From Epiperipatus broadwayi (Eukaryota; Onychophora; Udeonychophora; Euonychophora; Peripatidae), in assembly GCA_028023455.1 (NCBI GenBank), contig JAQFVV010012396.1, positions 9,774,085 to 9,838,084 on the forward strand: 64,000 nt of DNA, in the 5' to 3' direction. The translations under genes and the position numbers were made by a program. The notes beneath the pieces were generated by a model. The model ran no database searches. It saw only the letters and a program-made list of their open reading frames with translations, and was not told where the DNA came from. Below are positions 25,264-36,601 of this stretch, piece after piece; position 1 is the stretch's first letter, and each line of letters starts with the position of its first letter.

Positions 25264-25396
25264 GTGGATTTTTTTTCCAGGCTTGGCACTAGATAGGGAT
25301 TTTATGCACAAGCCTTCTGGCATCCATTGATTGCTCTTGTTGGCACAAGATGGCACTACTGTATGGAGAGTTTTGCTTTGTTTTGAATTGTTTAAT

Positions 25397-26177
25397 AAAC
25401 TTATCATATACTTTATTCAAATTCTTCAATTTCTATTCCATCAGTCTCACATATCCTTTTTAAAAATACTCCATTCATATTCTTCATTCTGTGAATTTCA
25501 TTGATATGACAATTTGTATTGTATGCAGTCAATATTTTATAATTATTCTTTCTAAACTCATTTACATGCTAATATAAACATTCCCAAATATTCTCATTCT
25601 ACCTTTTTACATTCTTTTCATTACTAAATATACTACAGAGATATCATGATATATGCTGTTAAAAAATATTTAAATAAACAAAAAATAAAGATTCAATAAA
25701 TAAATTTTATGATGTGGCAGCAGCCATTTTTTTATTTTGAAGGGTCATATGGATTACATTTTGTTAACATCTCTTTAGATTACATTGAAATCAGGTACAT
25801 TTTATTCTTTTATATATATGCTTATAAATATATTTTATATAATAAAATATTTTCTACTTGTGTAAAGCTAATAATTTTACAAAATTTAAGCAATTTCTAA
25901 TTTCTAAAGTATCTTTATTATGTGATAAAACAAAAGTTACTGATTTAATCACATCAGAAAAAAAAAGTAAACAGTATTGTATTAGAGAGCTTAAACTTTG
26001 AAGAATTTACTTGATAATCTGAAATAGACAATGACAAATAGAGATGACTGTATAAATTCCAAATATGGATTTAAAAACATCAAAACAATTAGGCTATAAT
26101 CTTCTGCTGACAAGAATGCTATTACTTTTCTACAAAAAAAAAAAAAGAATATCATCCAGTGCTTATATAATTGTGAT
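25397..26177. other. AT-rich non-coding stretch
   Basis: No supported gene or element. ORFs at 25709-25900 and 25991-26197 are short and compositionally biased. Confidence 0.4.
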
Positions 26178-26192
26178 AAAAGTTTGATATTT

Positions 26193-26293
26193 GGCAAGCA
26201 TTGGTGGTCAAGAGGTCAGTGTGACTGCCTTACAAGCAGTTGCCCAGGTTGTAGTTTCGCTTCCTGGCTGATGCTATGACACATGAAAAAAAA
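26193..26293 (+). mobile_element. tRNA-derived SINE with A-tail and target duplication
   Basis: The tRNA-like head carries an A-box-like 'tggtcaagaggtcagtg' (about 26204-26220) and a B-box-like 'gtagtttcgcttcc' (about 26251-26264), with a stem 'actgccttacaagcagt' in the anticodon position. It ends in an A-run. Direct repeats AAAAGTTTGATATTT (26178-26192) and AAAAGTTTGATACTT (26294-26308) match at 14 of 15 bases, as expected for LINE-mediated retrotransposition. It belongs to the same family as 11061-11148. Confidence 0.85.
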
Positions 26294-26689
26294 AAAAGTT
26301 TGATACTTCACCAAATTTAAAAAACAAACAAACAGTATGCTAAGTTTTTTATTATTTATTGTTTGAGCAAATATAAATGAGTGAACACACATAGTAAATA
26401 CAAATGCCCTTTCTCTATTTATTAGTAATAACTATTATATTTTTTAAAATTTTTGTTTATACTAAGTATAATATCCATATGTACATAACATAATGTATTA
26501 TATTATTAGAATACAAGTATAATTGAATATACTCTGGAATTACATGTAATTGTATTGTAAATGGTTATATACAAATGTAATATTTGTATGAATGAAATAT
26601 TATCTGGATATATACATGTATAATTTATTAAAATATAACTATATTTCTTATAATTATATGAAGCATTGTAAAAGAAATAAAGAAAGTAA

Positions 26690-27545
26690 ATGATATTATT
26701 AAAATATATATACAAACCGACATTTATAGAGAACTTACATGATTTTTTCAAACATATAAACAATATACATCCTAATATTAAATTTACAACGGAAACTGAT
26801 GGGAAACTTCTTTTTCTTGATGTACTTGTCACCAAGAAAGAGAATAATCTTTTATCTTTTTCAATTTTCAAAAAATCTACGCCCACTGACAGATATTTAA
26901 CATTTTTATCATATTATCATCCATCTCAAATCTTTACTGTTACAAAAACACTTTTCATTAAAGTTATTAACTTTGTTTCAGATAAATCAAATCTCAAAGA
27001 TGAAATAAATCACATAAGCAATGTTTTATCAGCTAATGGCTATAATAATAAAACAATACCCAAGTCTTAATTCAAATCCTAAATAATAAAACTGAAAGGC
27101 AAAAAGAAGAAACAACTATTAGAGTTTGTATTCCTTATATAAGAGGAACTACAGACAATATTGGATGTGTTCTAAGAGATTGTAATATAAAGACAACATA
27201 TACCACTCATCAAAAAATTAAATAGCATTATAACCAAACCTAAAGACTCAACCTCTCTTGAAGCAGATAGAGTTTAGAAATTCCATGTAACATTTGTAAA
27301 GCTTCTTACGTAGGCACAGTAATCATCATGTCAATGCTAGAAAATATGAACATATTAATACAGCTAAAAATACTAATCATCAGCAGCATTATCTCTTCAT
27401 GCTATAGATACTAGACATAGTATTAATTTTTCAAGCACTCCAGCAATGTCAAATTAGAGAAGCCATTGATATCTTTAAAAGGCCAGATTGTATCAACAAA
27501 CATGATGATACATGCAAACTATCTTGGAAATTAAAAAAAAAAAAA
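26690..27545 (+). pseudogene. Penelope-like retroelement remnant (reverse transcriptase end and GIY-YIG region)
   Basis: The frame 26690-27070 (126 residues) reads like the C-terminal part of a Penelope-type reverse transcriptase, with 'NIKFTTETDGKLLFLDVLVT' followed by 'TDRYLTFLSYYHP'. After a frame change, 'IPCNICKASYVG' (about 27280-27315) resembles the start of the GIY-YIG endonuclease, and 'EAIDIFKRPDCINKHDD' (about 27460-27510) resembles the usual C-terminal stretch. Several frameshifts and stops interrupt it, and the N-terminal half is absent. It is a dead 5'-truncated copy. Confidence 0.75.
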
Positions 27546-27840
27546 ATCATTAATTTAAATAATTTTTCATAATTATTATTTCTATTTTCTATTAATACAA
27601 TATGCATTACTGTTATACATCAGTATTTACAGGGCCTCTACAATTATTTTATATTTGTTACTCAGTTGATGACCAGTGTGACCTGGTCAAAATACCAGTT
27701 TATATATATATGTTTTAATAAATTATACACGAAAGTACCCAGATAATATTTCATTTATATCTGTAGTTCATGAAAATCTTCGATTTAATGCAATATATGT
27801 ATGTACACCGAGTAGCAATATATAATTAAATGTATTATCA
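27546..27840. other. Short AT-rich spacer
   Basis: A run of A residues near 27530-27545 is followed by AT-rich sequence up to the 3' end of the RTE LINE. No gene. Confidence 0.4.
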
Positions 27841-28177
27841 GTATGTCATCATCATCATCAACCATTATCAATCCACTGCAGCATGAAGGGCTCTCCAAGT
27901 TTCATCTATCTCTGATCTTTAGCTTCTCTTCTCCACATCACCCCTGCATACTTTCTTATTTCATCCATCCATCTCACATGTGGTCTGTTTCTGGGTCTTT
28001 TACAATCTCTTGGAATCCAGTTTAAGATTCCAATTGTCCATCTATTATCATCTCTTCTAGCAATATATCCAACCCAACTCCACTTCAGTCTTTTAATTTT
28101 TTCAATGAGGTCAGTAACACTGTTTGTTCTCTTACCCATATATTGCATTTTCAATCTCTTCTTGTTACTCCAACATG
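27841..28177 (-). pseudogene. RTE-type LINE, 3' part (C-terminal segment and repeat tail)
   Basis: The minus strand encodes the typical end of an RTE-class protein: 'SVTDLIEKIKRLKWSWVGYI' leading to 'ARRDDNRWT', then 'RPHVRWMDEIRKYAG'. A short ATG/TGA repeat tail (27843-27860) marks the LINE 3' end. The coding part breaks off at 28177, where an LTR begins. The missing upstream part lies 18.9 kb away at 47094-48670 on the same strand, and CATG is duplicated at both junctions. These are therefore two halves of one LINE copy. Frameshifts near the junction show it was already decayed. Confidence 0.85.
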
Positions 28178-30444
28178 TGTACTGGTCAAAAATGTATGTC
28201 CATCCAACAAGACTTAGAATCTGAGCAAAAGTACCCTGAATCCAATCATGCCCGAGATACATAAGTAAGGAGCAATCATGAATTTTAACCTGTTTGCCCA
28301 TTCCCCAAATCTATAACACTATGGACAACACTTACGGTGATACCACATAAATTCACTCCATCCTGGCCAGGTGTTACAACGTTTTAATGAGAACTCAACT
28401 AAAAGTCAAAAACATACATAACTATAAATATTATTAAGGAGATTCGAACAACTAGATTAATTTTAAAAATATAAATATTTATTTTGACAAAATTCAAGAT
28501 GATTATATATATATTCAAATTCACGCATTTAAAACTTTGTTTTTATTACAAACATTTAACAAACTTGATACAATTATTTTTATTTTAACAAATATCAATT
28601 TAGTGCGGCGGTTACAATACTGAATGTATATTTAAAAATAGGATTTTATTCAATGTTACAAAGCAGATTTATCTGGATGGTTTGGTGGACGTTTTATACA
28701 TTTATTTATATATAAAGATACAATAGAGTTTTTCTGATTATACGATTTTAGTAGGATGCCTTTAGCATTTAATACATAAGTTTATTTTCCATTTATAGAC
28801 TTTATTTACAACAATTAAACTAAGGATACACTTTGATCAGTAGGTAGACTAAAAACATTATTTATTTTACATTTTCGACATTTAACAATAGAATATTGCG
28901 AAAGTCTATAAATACGGGAATGGCTTATTTCAATAAAGGGGAGGGCAACTTCACGAGAAGTTGGATCTAAACTCCAAGGAAAAATATTACAAAGAGAAAA
29001 AGGTTTCATTATCACATATCATTCAATTTATTTTGCTAAACAGGGTAAAAAACTAATTATAAGAAATTGCAGTGCGAGCATTATGTCAGCGAGAGAGAAA
29101 ATGGCACATTTGGCCAAGACAAGATCATTCTCCAATTTTTTACGGTGGTACGCCAGCTTCATGCTAGAGCGGTACCAAAAGAAAAAGGTAGGCAAGAAGT
29201 TGCCATGGGCTGGATCACGGCAGAACCACATAGAGCTTAAACTACACCAACCTGTTATGAACGAGAACCTAAAAAACAGGAGGCTTTGAATCCCCAGCAC
29301 AAGATACAAGCGAATCAAAGCAGTATATAAATATATACTTGGAGAAGAATGACGAATGAAGATGATCGAGACTCCTTGGAATGAGATACAGGCGAAGCAG
29401 ATCAAAGCCCTATGTGGCTTATTAATAATTTGACATATGCCAGCAATGCTATCATAAGAATATAGTCATTGAATTTAAATACTAAAATAAAGCCTTAAAT
29501 GGTTTAACAAATATATAATGATATGCTAAAATAATGACCTATGTAAGATAAAGTCATTTATCATAAGTTAAACTATAATTAATGAAGCATATATTTCTCC
29601 CCCTTCTTGAATCAAGACTATTTTGTTTAACATAAAAAAAAAACTAAAATTCATGCACTTAAACATGCGAACAACAAAATAAAATTTGTTCACCAGCCTT
29701 TTTGGTGATGATGATGAATAAATAAATTAATAAAACTAATACACCAATATCCACCCCAGATTGTAAAGTATTTATATATTTTGTACAATTTTACAGTAAA
29801 ATATATTTTTTAAAAAAACATATATTCATTTTAAAAGAAAAACTCAGTCTTACGAACTATTTAGAAATAAATAACCAGAACTCCTAAATCCCCCCCCCCT
29901 TTTTTTTTCTTTCTATTTCACAGCAGGATACAGAAGTTCATAAGACTGGGTTTGATTGGCATTTACTAATAAAATTAAGTGAACATATAAAGAATATCAT
30001 TAAAATTAAATTATAACGGCACTAAATTATAAGAATGAGAAGCGTGAGTTGGATGAAAAGTTTTTACAGTAATATGATTTAGATAGAAGAGAATCGATAC
30101 AAGAAGATAATTTTTAATTTAACATACTTGCCGATTAGTGAGTTTAAAAAAAAAAAACAAAGAAAACATCAATTTTACAGAATTACAAGTTAGAATTAGG
30201 TAATATGATTATATCTTTGGTCTGGTTACCTCAGAATTCGATGGAATGAAGTACTGACAAATTTTCTGTGGCAGGTGGCATTCTTTGACGGCATGGGCAC
30301 TCTTGAGCAGTAGGAGCTACATCTCTGCATGGTGAAGAGTGGAGCTGAAGATGAGAGAGAATGTGGCTGAGGCCCCTCAAAAATTAAACAGACGTGGAGT
30401 CGGCTAGCGACTATTGACCAAACTCTGACACAATAGATTTTTAG

Positions 30445-30456
30445 CCCTATTTATGT
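30445..30456 (-). promoter_or_regulatory. Putative TATA box of the F1 left LTR
   Basis: The minus strand reads 'cataaatagggctaaa'. The same motif is at about 46448-46458 in the right LTR. F2 ('gatataaataggcc') and the LTR at 22409 ('gataaaaaggccc') have a similar motif, so it is shared across the related families. Confidence 0.5.
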
Positions 30457-30933
30457 CATTTTTAGTTATTCAAAGATTGTTTGCTTTAATTAAACTTCTT
30501 AACTCTAATTTTTAATTTACAGAAATCTTTTCTCTATTGTTAGTAGAGATACAATTGCAAGATAACTGTCCAAAAATAAATTCAAATCAATTTCCAGATT
30601 GGAAATAGATTTGATAAAAATGTTAATAGCTAACTAAAATCAATTGGCTTTGTTTTAGATTTTACTTTAATTTAAAAATTCCTTTTAAATCATGAAACAA
30701 ACTAATGTTCCAACCCTTTAATTATTCTTGGACAGTTAATGACTACATCTTCTATCTTGAATTTTTATGTAGTTTTAGGATGAAAAATAATTACAAAGTA
30801 TAAAAAATAAAAGTGGAAAAAAATTACAACTTTAAAAGACATAAAAATATTTAGCATTTTTAATTATATATATATGTTCCTGTAATAAATGTATATATCT
30901 GAGTCACATCTATAAAAGTTAATATTTAAAATA

Positions 30934-31911
30934 CACCTGGGTCTCATTTTACACGGATTTATTTAACATGAATTTGAAGTTATGCGATTCATACTTCTTC
31001 GGAAGTCGAACTACGATAATGCGCTATTACTTTAAATAATAAATTTTGCGCACTTACGTCATATTGAAAGTAATAGCACATTATTGGAATTTGACTTTCA
31101 TCTTAGTAATTTCAATATTTTCAGTGCTTTATAATAGTAAGATTTTATGCAATAATGAAATTAAAATCATGATTTCCACATTTTATGTATACCCACATTA
31201 AATTTTACAAGATTATAATGTAAATTTGTTCAAACATTGTGCGTGTTAATTTTGCATTTTAAAAAAGAATGTAATCAATTATTAATCATTTAGTGTCCGC
31301 AAGTTTATTTTTAATTATTTTCTTATTAATGACACTAATCACGAATGTGCTCTTAAATTCCAACGAGAGCTAAATGGTTGTATGTCTGGATATCGCGAGC
31401 TTCATAAACAATTAATAAAATCATCATCTCAAAGATTAATTACTAATTCCGTTGTCACCAGAAAACCATTAACACAACACGAGAGTGAAGTTGGCGCTAG
31501 TTGTATTTCCTCTTGTGAAGAATCTGATTTTTTACCAGTTTGCAAACGAACCTGTTTATCGGCAAGTAGCGATAATAATTAAAACGTGTATAAAAAAATG
31601 TCAATTACTGTATTGTAAATTATGCATAAAAATATATTGTTTTGAATAAAATATTATAGTTAAAAAAAGTTTGTTTTGTATCAATTTTTTTCAAATTTGA
31701 AATTTTTTATCAGTCATATTTTATTTTCTTATTTTTTTTTTTGCGCGAATTTTAAAGTAATTTTATGTTGGTGCTTTGCTTTTATGCGATTTTTGAAAAA
31801 TCACAGTCTGTATCACCCCTTTTTCAAGGTAAGTTATGTCTATTTTTGTGCGATTTCATTTGCACATGTTTTCTGAAGAACCTATCTATCGCGTAAAACG
31901 AGACCCAGGTG
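30934..31911. mobile_element. Tc1/mariner-superfamily (pogo/Tigger-like) element in an F1 LTR
   Basis: The ends are CACCTGGGTCTCATTTTACA and, reverse-complemented, CACCTGGGTCTCGTTTTACG, flanked by TA on both sides. The sister LTR at about 46934 shows the empty site with a single TA. That gives a 978-base insertion with TA target duplication, typical of Tc1/mariner elements; the end sequence is pogo/Tigger-like. An ORF at 31382-31582 (66 residues, rich in Ser, acidic and Lys/Arg residues) may be the C-terminal remnant of a transposase, but no DDE domain is present. Confidence 0.85.
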
Positions 31912-32076
31912 TAATTAAAGAAAATTTTTATTTCAGATTTATATTTATAAATCTCATAGATGCTTCTCAGAAATATATGTCTAGTTTATATACATATGAC
32001 TAAAAAAGGAGCAGGATGAAACATGGGATGTGGTAGAGCAGTGAAACTCGATCTTAAACTAAGGTCGACTGTTTCA

Positions 32077-32089
32077 CACTTCCCCACTT
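32077..32089 (-). other. F1 polypurine tract
   Basis: On the minus strand AAGTGGGGAAGTG precedes the LTR start TGAAACAG. It is almost identical to the tract at 22396-22408 and sets the orientation of F1. Confidence 0.75.
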
Positions 32090-32837
32090 AAAATGACAGA
32101 AAAAAAAGACTTTACTTCAAATCCATTCGCGACTGAAGAACAACCAATTTTTTTTCACAACAGTACTTAATTATTTAATATGTTATCTACAAAAAAAAAC
32201 TATTTATGATAGTGCCTTTTTTCTTTTGCACTAAAGGTTTCTGAACTTATTTTCCCTGTCTTCAACTATCTCCTGTCCTACTCTTTCGGTTGCTTCCCCA
32301 TGATTTATTTTATCTGCCTGCTATCCTGACCGCTACATTATATATGCAGAAAAAAAACCATCTGGTTTACTAATTAACATATGATTATAAACTAACTATT
32401 CACAAATAAATATGGAAAGCAAAAAAAAAACTTAAAAAAAAGCTACCTTATTACTTGGATTTTTCACTTTCCATTTTGTGTTGGTTGTTCTCCCGTACCT
32501 AGAATAGACTCAAAGTTTTATTATTATTACATAGTCATTATTATCTTTCATCATATTTGGTCTTTGCTATACAAAATTTATCCATAATTAATATCAATTC
32601 TCTACTACCACCCACTCAATCCAGGTTCAAATTCACCTTCATTAAATTATGTGTTTTAAAAGAACACCTGTTGGTAAATTTATATCAGGGTGCCAGTCAA
32701 CACAGTGACACAGAATGTACAAGTAAAAGCTGGATCACTCAATTCTCATGTACAAGAAATATATATATATTTTTTTAAGAATTGTCTTACTTTTGAAAAT
32801 GTGCTGATAATTACAACCTTCTTTTACATATATATAT
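32090..32837. other. Residual F1 internal sequence, left part
   Basis: About 750 bases between the F1 polypurine tract and the start of F2. No gag or pol frame is recognisable. ORFs at 32557-32778 and 32690-32971 are short, and the second runs into the F2 LTR. The counterpart is 44006-44249. Confidence 0.5.
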
Positions 32838-35800
32838 TGTGCCAGTCAAAACATGCTTATCCATCTAACACGAGCTGGAACTCACAAAATGTACTTCAAA
32901 CCCAGTCAAGCCCGAGATTTAGGTCAGGGACCAGCCTGGATTCGAACCCACTCTCCAAGCACCAGATCTAACACCCAATGGATAACATAACAATGGTAGC
33001 ACACGAGATTTAATTCTTCATCCGGCCCACTAGCAAATCGGAGAAAACAATAAGACTCATGGACTTAAACATATATATAAACAACGTAAATACTAGACAT
33101 TCCACAGATAAAATCTAACATATTTAAATAATAGGGGCTTTACTAATGAATACTTATGGACAATTAGTGAATTGGATTGATTTAATAATGAGACAGAAAC
33201 TGATATATGATGAATTAAAATATATTTATTGACACTTGTGGTTGGCAAATGCACACCGGCATTTCATTTATAAAGTAACATTCTCTAGACTATTTGAACA
33301 ATAATTGATGTTGGCAAATAGGTTTGTGGCTATGATTCAATGGAGCCAAATATCCTGCTATACAACTAATCACTACATTAACTTATTTGTTATGTCCTTT
33401 TATAATCAGTTCGAGTGGCTCTTTTACGTAAAATCAAACCAAGTCTGGAGTGAAACTTAATACATCTTAATTATAATAAATTTATTTTAACTATGGGCTT
33501 TTAAAGCGTCCCAGATAGCTTTAGATCGAACGGGTTTTCAAGAATGCTTCGGATCAACGCCGAAGACTGCATATTAGGGAGGGAAGAGTTGGCTATAACG
33601 ATTTTACTAATACGCTAGGCACAAGTAAAATATAATAATAAAGTGGCTCTGCGGATGGAAGAATAGTTTTAGGGTTTTTGTGACAAACAACGGTTTACCC
33701 AAGAACCGGTCGTCATGTTGCTAATGGGGAACCTTTATTTGGTTCAGAGGCGGGGGACTTACGTGCTAATCTGGCCCGTAGCTCAGACTTCGCTACTGCA
33801 CTACCCATAAGAGAAGATGGGCTGGACTTACCGTGGCTCCATCTTATATATGTATAAAAAAAAACAGCATAACGAGAAGATATAAATAAATTCCACATCC
33901 GCCAAGCCGCAGGATATTATAAATGAAATATCACATATTAAATGAACACAAGTTTATCAGCTTGATCAAAAGAGCAAACTCTTCTGTAGCATGAGAAATA
34001 CGATATGCTACTGACAGGAATGTATATACAAACTTTACTTTATCCCGTTCAATCTCTTTAGTTATCTATAACTAATAAACTCTTAAAAGGTGGAAAAGTA
34101 TATTTAATAAGGGACTTACGAATACTTAACTAAAAAAATATACTTATAATTACACTCCAGGCTAGTTTAATCTTTAGTAACATAATAAATAAAGGTTGAG
34201 AAGCCACATTTTATATTTATATTAATTAATTTATTAAGTGAAAAAATATGAATTTGGGCTTCGAAACAGCGCACGAAATGACGCTATATAAATCATTTAA
34301 ATTTATATGTTTAAAAACATATTCTATAATTAAATGCACGCCGTTTCGAAACATAGGCATAACTAATAATAAATAAAATAAGCAAAAGAAAAGCAAAATA
34401 TAATTGCAGTGATTAAATTATATAGCAAAATATTAATTAATAAAGAAAAATTTGCAAAAGTATTACATTTTCTAGAATTAAAATATTATTTTAGGAAACA
34501 ATTTAGACAGTTTACACTATTGAATTAAGGAAAAATTAGCAAAAAGTATTTCATTTAAATATTATTTCAGAAACAATTTAGCGAGAAAGTTCAATGATAT
34601 GGTTAGCTAACCTGTTTTGAAGAAACAATGACCGTTTTTGAAATTTACAGAGCTCTGCGATTTTAAATATTAAAACAGTTCTCCTGTAGATGGGCTGGAG
34701 ATATTCGAACTGGAATGAAGGTGAATTCTTGGGCGGCTTATGGCATCTTTAATTTAGTTGGGAGACGATTTTTAAAATATTATTTGTTTAGCTGGATTGA
34801 AATCGGAACGAGGGCAAATTATTTTTACGGCTTATGGCATCTTCAAATTTAGTTGGTGTAAGCTTGGTTGTTCCTTTGGCATTTGATGGATTGAACTAGG
34901 CGTTCCATCACGGGAATTGCAGCAATTCTTGCCTGACTTTAGCCAGACATGGTAAAATTAACAATTTTGACTTCTGATGTTAACTCTCTTTAAAAGCAAG
35001 ATGGATTCTCTTTCCCGCTTAAAATAAGGCCTATTTATATCCTTCTACTAAACTTTAACACCTTTCTGGAATTTCGTAAACCTCGGGACCAATTGACTTT
35101 TAATTAAAGCAAAACAATATAATTCGATTTCTACAACAACTGATAAAATCTCCGAGGTGTTATATTTAATTTCCTTGAAAAAATGTATCAAAATATATAA
35201 ACTATATAATTTGATTCATTTTCATTAATTAAATTCCTTTTCAGGTGTTATTACTTAGCAGAAGGAACGGTATTCTGATTTAATGAAAAAGTCTTTTGTT
35301 GCAAACAAAAATGAAAAAGTCTTTTGTTGCAAACAAAAATCAATCAGAAAACAGATTTTACTTTTTTACCCGGGTGTGTCACTAATTGATATCTTGTTTA
35401 CAAAAATTCTCATTTTTAATTGCGAACAGATAATTCTTATTTTATAAAACTAAATAACTTTTAACATATTTGTTTATTTAAAAAAAAAAGCAAATTTAAA
35501 GAAAATACTTGTTTCAACTATATATGTAAAACATTAAATCAGAAAACCGTTAAATAAATTAAAAAAAACATTTACATTACTTTTATTTAAACTTAAATAC
35601 ATATGAATCATTTTGCCGTTATTCCAAGGTATAAATTATCCATCCACATACGAATATAATAGCGAAATATAATTTAGAATTGACCGAAAATTAATAAAAC
35701 ATTTTATAATAATTTATGAGCATTTCTCCGCTATAATTTTATCAAATCTGTCTAATTATAGCGTGTCTTCGTATGTAAATGGATAATGCCGTTTAAGCGG

Positions 35801-35933
35801 CAATTATAGCAAAGTTTTCCCGCTCGATTTATATATATACATTTTTACATTTGACATAGGTTCGAAACTAGTTCAGACGAGTAGGTCATTAGGTTGATGG
35901 TGAAACGGAAAGGGATTGGAGATTTCAGTTTCA
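32838..35933 (-). repeat. F2 3' LTR (left copy, 3.1 kb)
   Basis: The sequence matches 39462-41909 and 43387-44005. A 28-base tandem duplication at about 35284-35339 lies exactly where the right LTR carries a 1.48-kb insertion. A TATA box on the minus strand ('ggatataaataggcc', 35028-35042) is a probable core promoter. Small ORFs such as 33713-33898 have no known domain. Confidence 0.85.
35028..35042 (-). promoter_or_regulatory. Putative TATA box of the F2 left LTR
   Basis: GGATATAAATAGGCC on the minus strand, repeated at 41657-41671 in the right LTR, where it would drive the gag transcript. Confidence 0.5.
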
Positions 35934-36601
35934 TATCAGTAAACTTAGTAAAAAAAAAACAAATAAAAAAAAAAGACTTTACTTATATAAATACGAAGCT
36001 AAATTATGGCTTCTTTCAAAGTATAAACTCATGGCCTAATCCTACGCTAAACTTATGATAATACATCATACTAGATTACACTATATAATACATTTAGTGC
36101 TTCTAACAATTATCAATACACATAATGAAATTATCGGTTATTAGTAAATATTTTAAACTTAAACAGATATATACCCAAACGAGTATACATCTTAGTCAAA
36201 AATAAAAGATATGTTTTTATATATATAAAATATAACGCGTGTAATATATAAAGGATATAGAGATCAAATATACAGAGTATAATATGTATGTAAGGTATAT
36301 AAATAAAGTATAACACGGATAATATATAAAGTGTATGTAGATAGAATATAAAGTGTATAATATGTATAAGGTAACATATAAAGTGTTAATATATCTAAGG
36401 TATATAAATAAAATATAAAGTGTATAATATATAAAGTGTATAATAAAATAAAAAGTGTTAATATATCTGTATAAAAATATGAAGTGTACAATATATAAAG
36501 TGTTAATATAGATCAAATATAGAGTGTATAATATATATAAAAGGGTATATAAAAAGATCAATCACACACACAAAAAAAAACTCACAAAAATAACTAACAA
36601 T
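35934..36601 (-). other. F2 internal 3' region with AT-rich tandem repeats
   Basis: Between the gag stop and the 3' LTR. Positions about 36217-36560 hold degenerate tandem units of the type 'atataaagtgtataatat' spaced 15-35 bases apart. They produce long but meaningless Tyr/Ile-rich ORFs. A T-rich stretch on the minus strand near 35950-35975 occupies the polypurine-tract position, but no clear tract is seen. Confidence 0.6.

Larger units (their letters stand above)
21629..25396. mobile_element. 3.77-kb unit bounded by perfect 112-bp inverted repeats
   Basis: Positions 21629-21740 and 25285-25396 are exact reverse complements over 112 bases, starting ATTAAACAATTC at each outer edge. The arms belong to family M (compare 5922-6062, 9.4 kb and 17.0 kb). 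Between them lie an inverted M core (about 21760-21913) and the 3' part of a Ty3/gypsy element (about 21914-25263). Either M-type ends picked up an LTR retrotransposon fragment, or the retroelement inserted into an M element. The perfect match of the arms implies a recent event or gene conversion. Confidence 0.8.
28178..32076 (-). repeat. F1 3' LTR (left copy), interrupted by a pogo/Tigger-like element
   Basis: It runs TGTACTGG...GTTTCA on the plus strand (TGAAAC...CAGTACA on the element strand). Apart from the insertion at 30934-31911 it matches 44250-47093 along its length, with scattered differences. Without the insertion it is about 2.92 kb. A TATA box on the minus strand ('cataaatagggc', about 30445-30456) probably marks the transcription start. 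ORFs in it (for example 29028-29405 and 27906-28301) are not conserved as genes. Confidence 0.85.

Noticed and set aside
27906-28301. 131-codon minus-strand ORF as a single protein
   Set aside because: It is a chimera: its first third comes from the F1 LTR and the rest from the RTE LINE C-terminus.
29028-29405. 125-codon minus-strand ORF and the overlapping plus-strand ORF 29083-29289
   Set aside because: Both lie inside the F1 LTR. The sister LTR at 45.1-45.4 kb does not keep the full frames, and no domain is recognisable.
31382-31582. 66-codon ORF as an independent cellular gene
   Set aside because: It lies wholly inside the Tigger-like insertion and is at most a transposase remnant.
36131-36561. 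Tyr/Ile/Leu-rich repetitive ORFs on the minus strand
   Set aside because: They are produced by AT-rich tandem repeats in the F2 internal 3' region, not by a gene.
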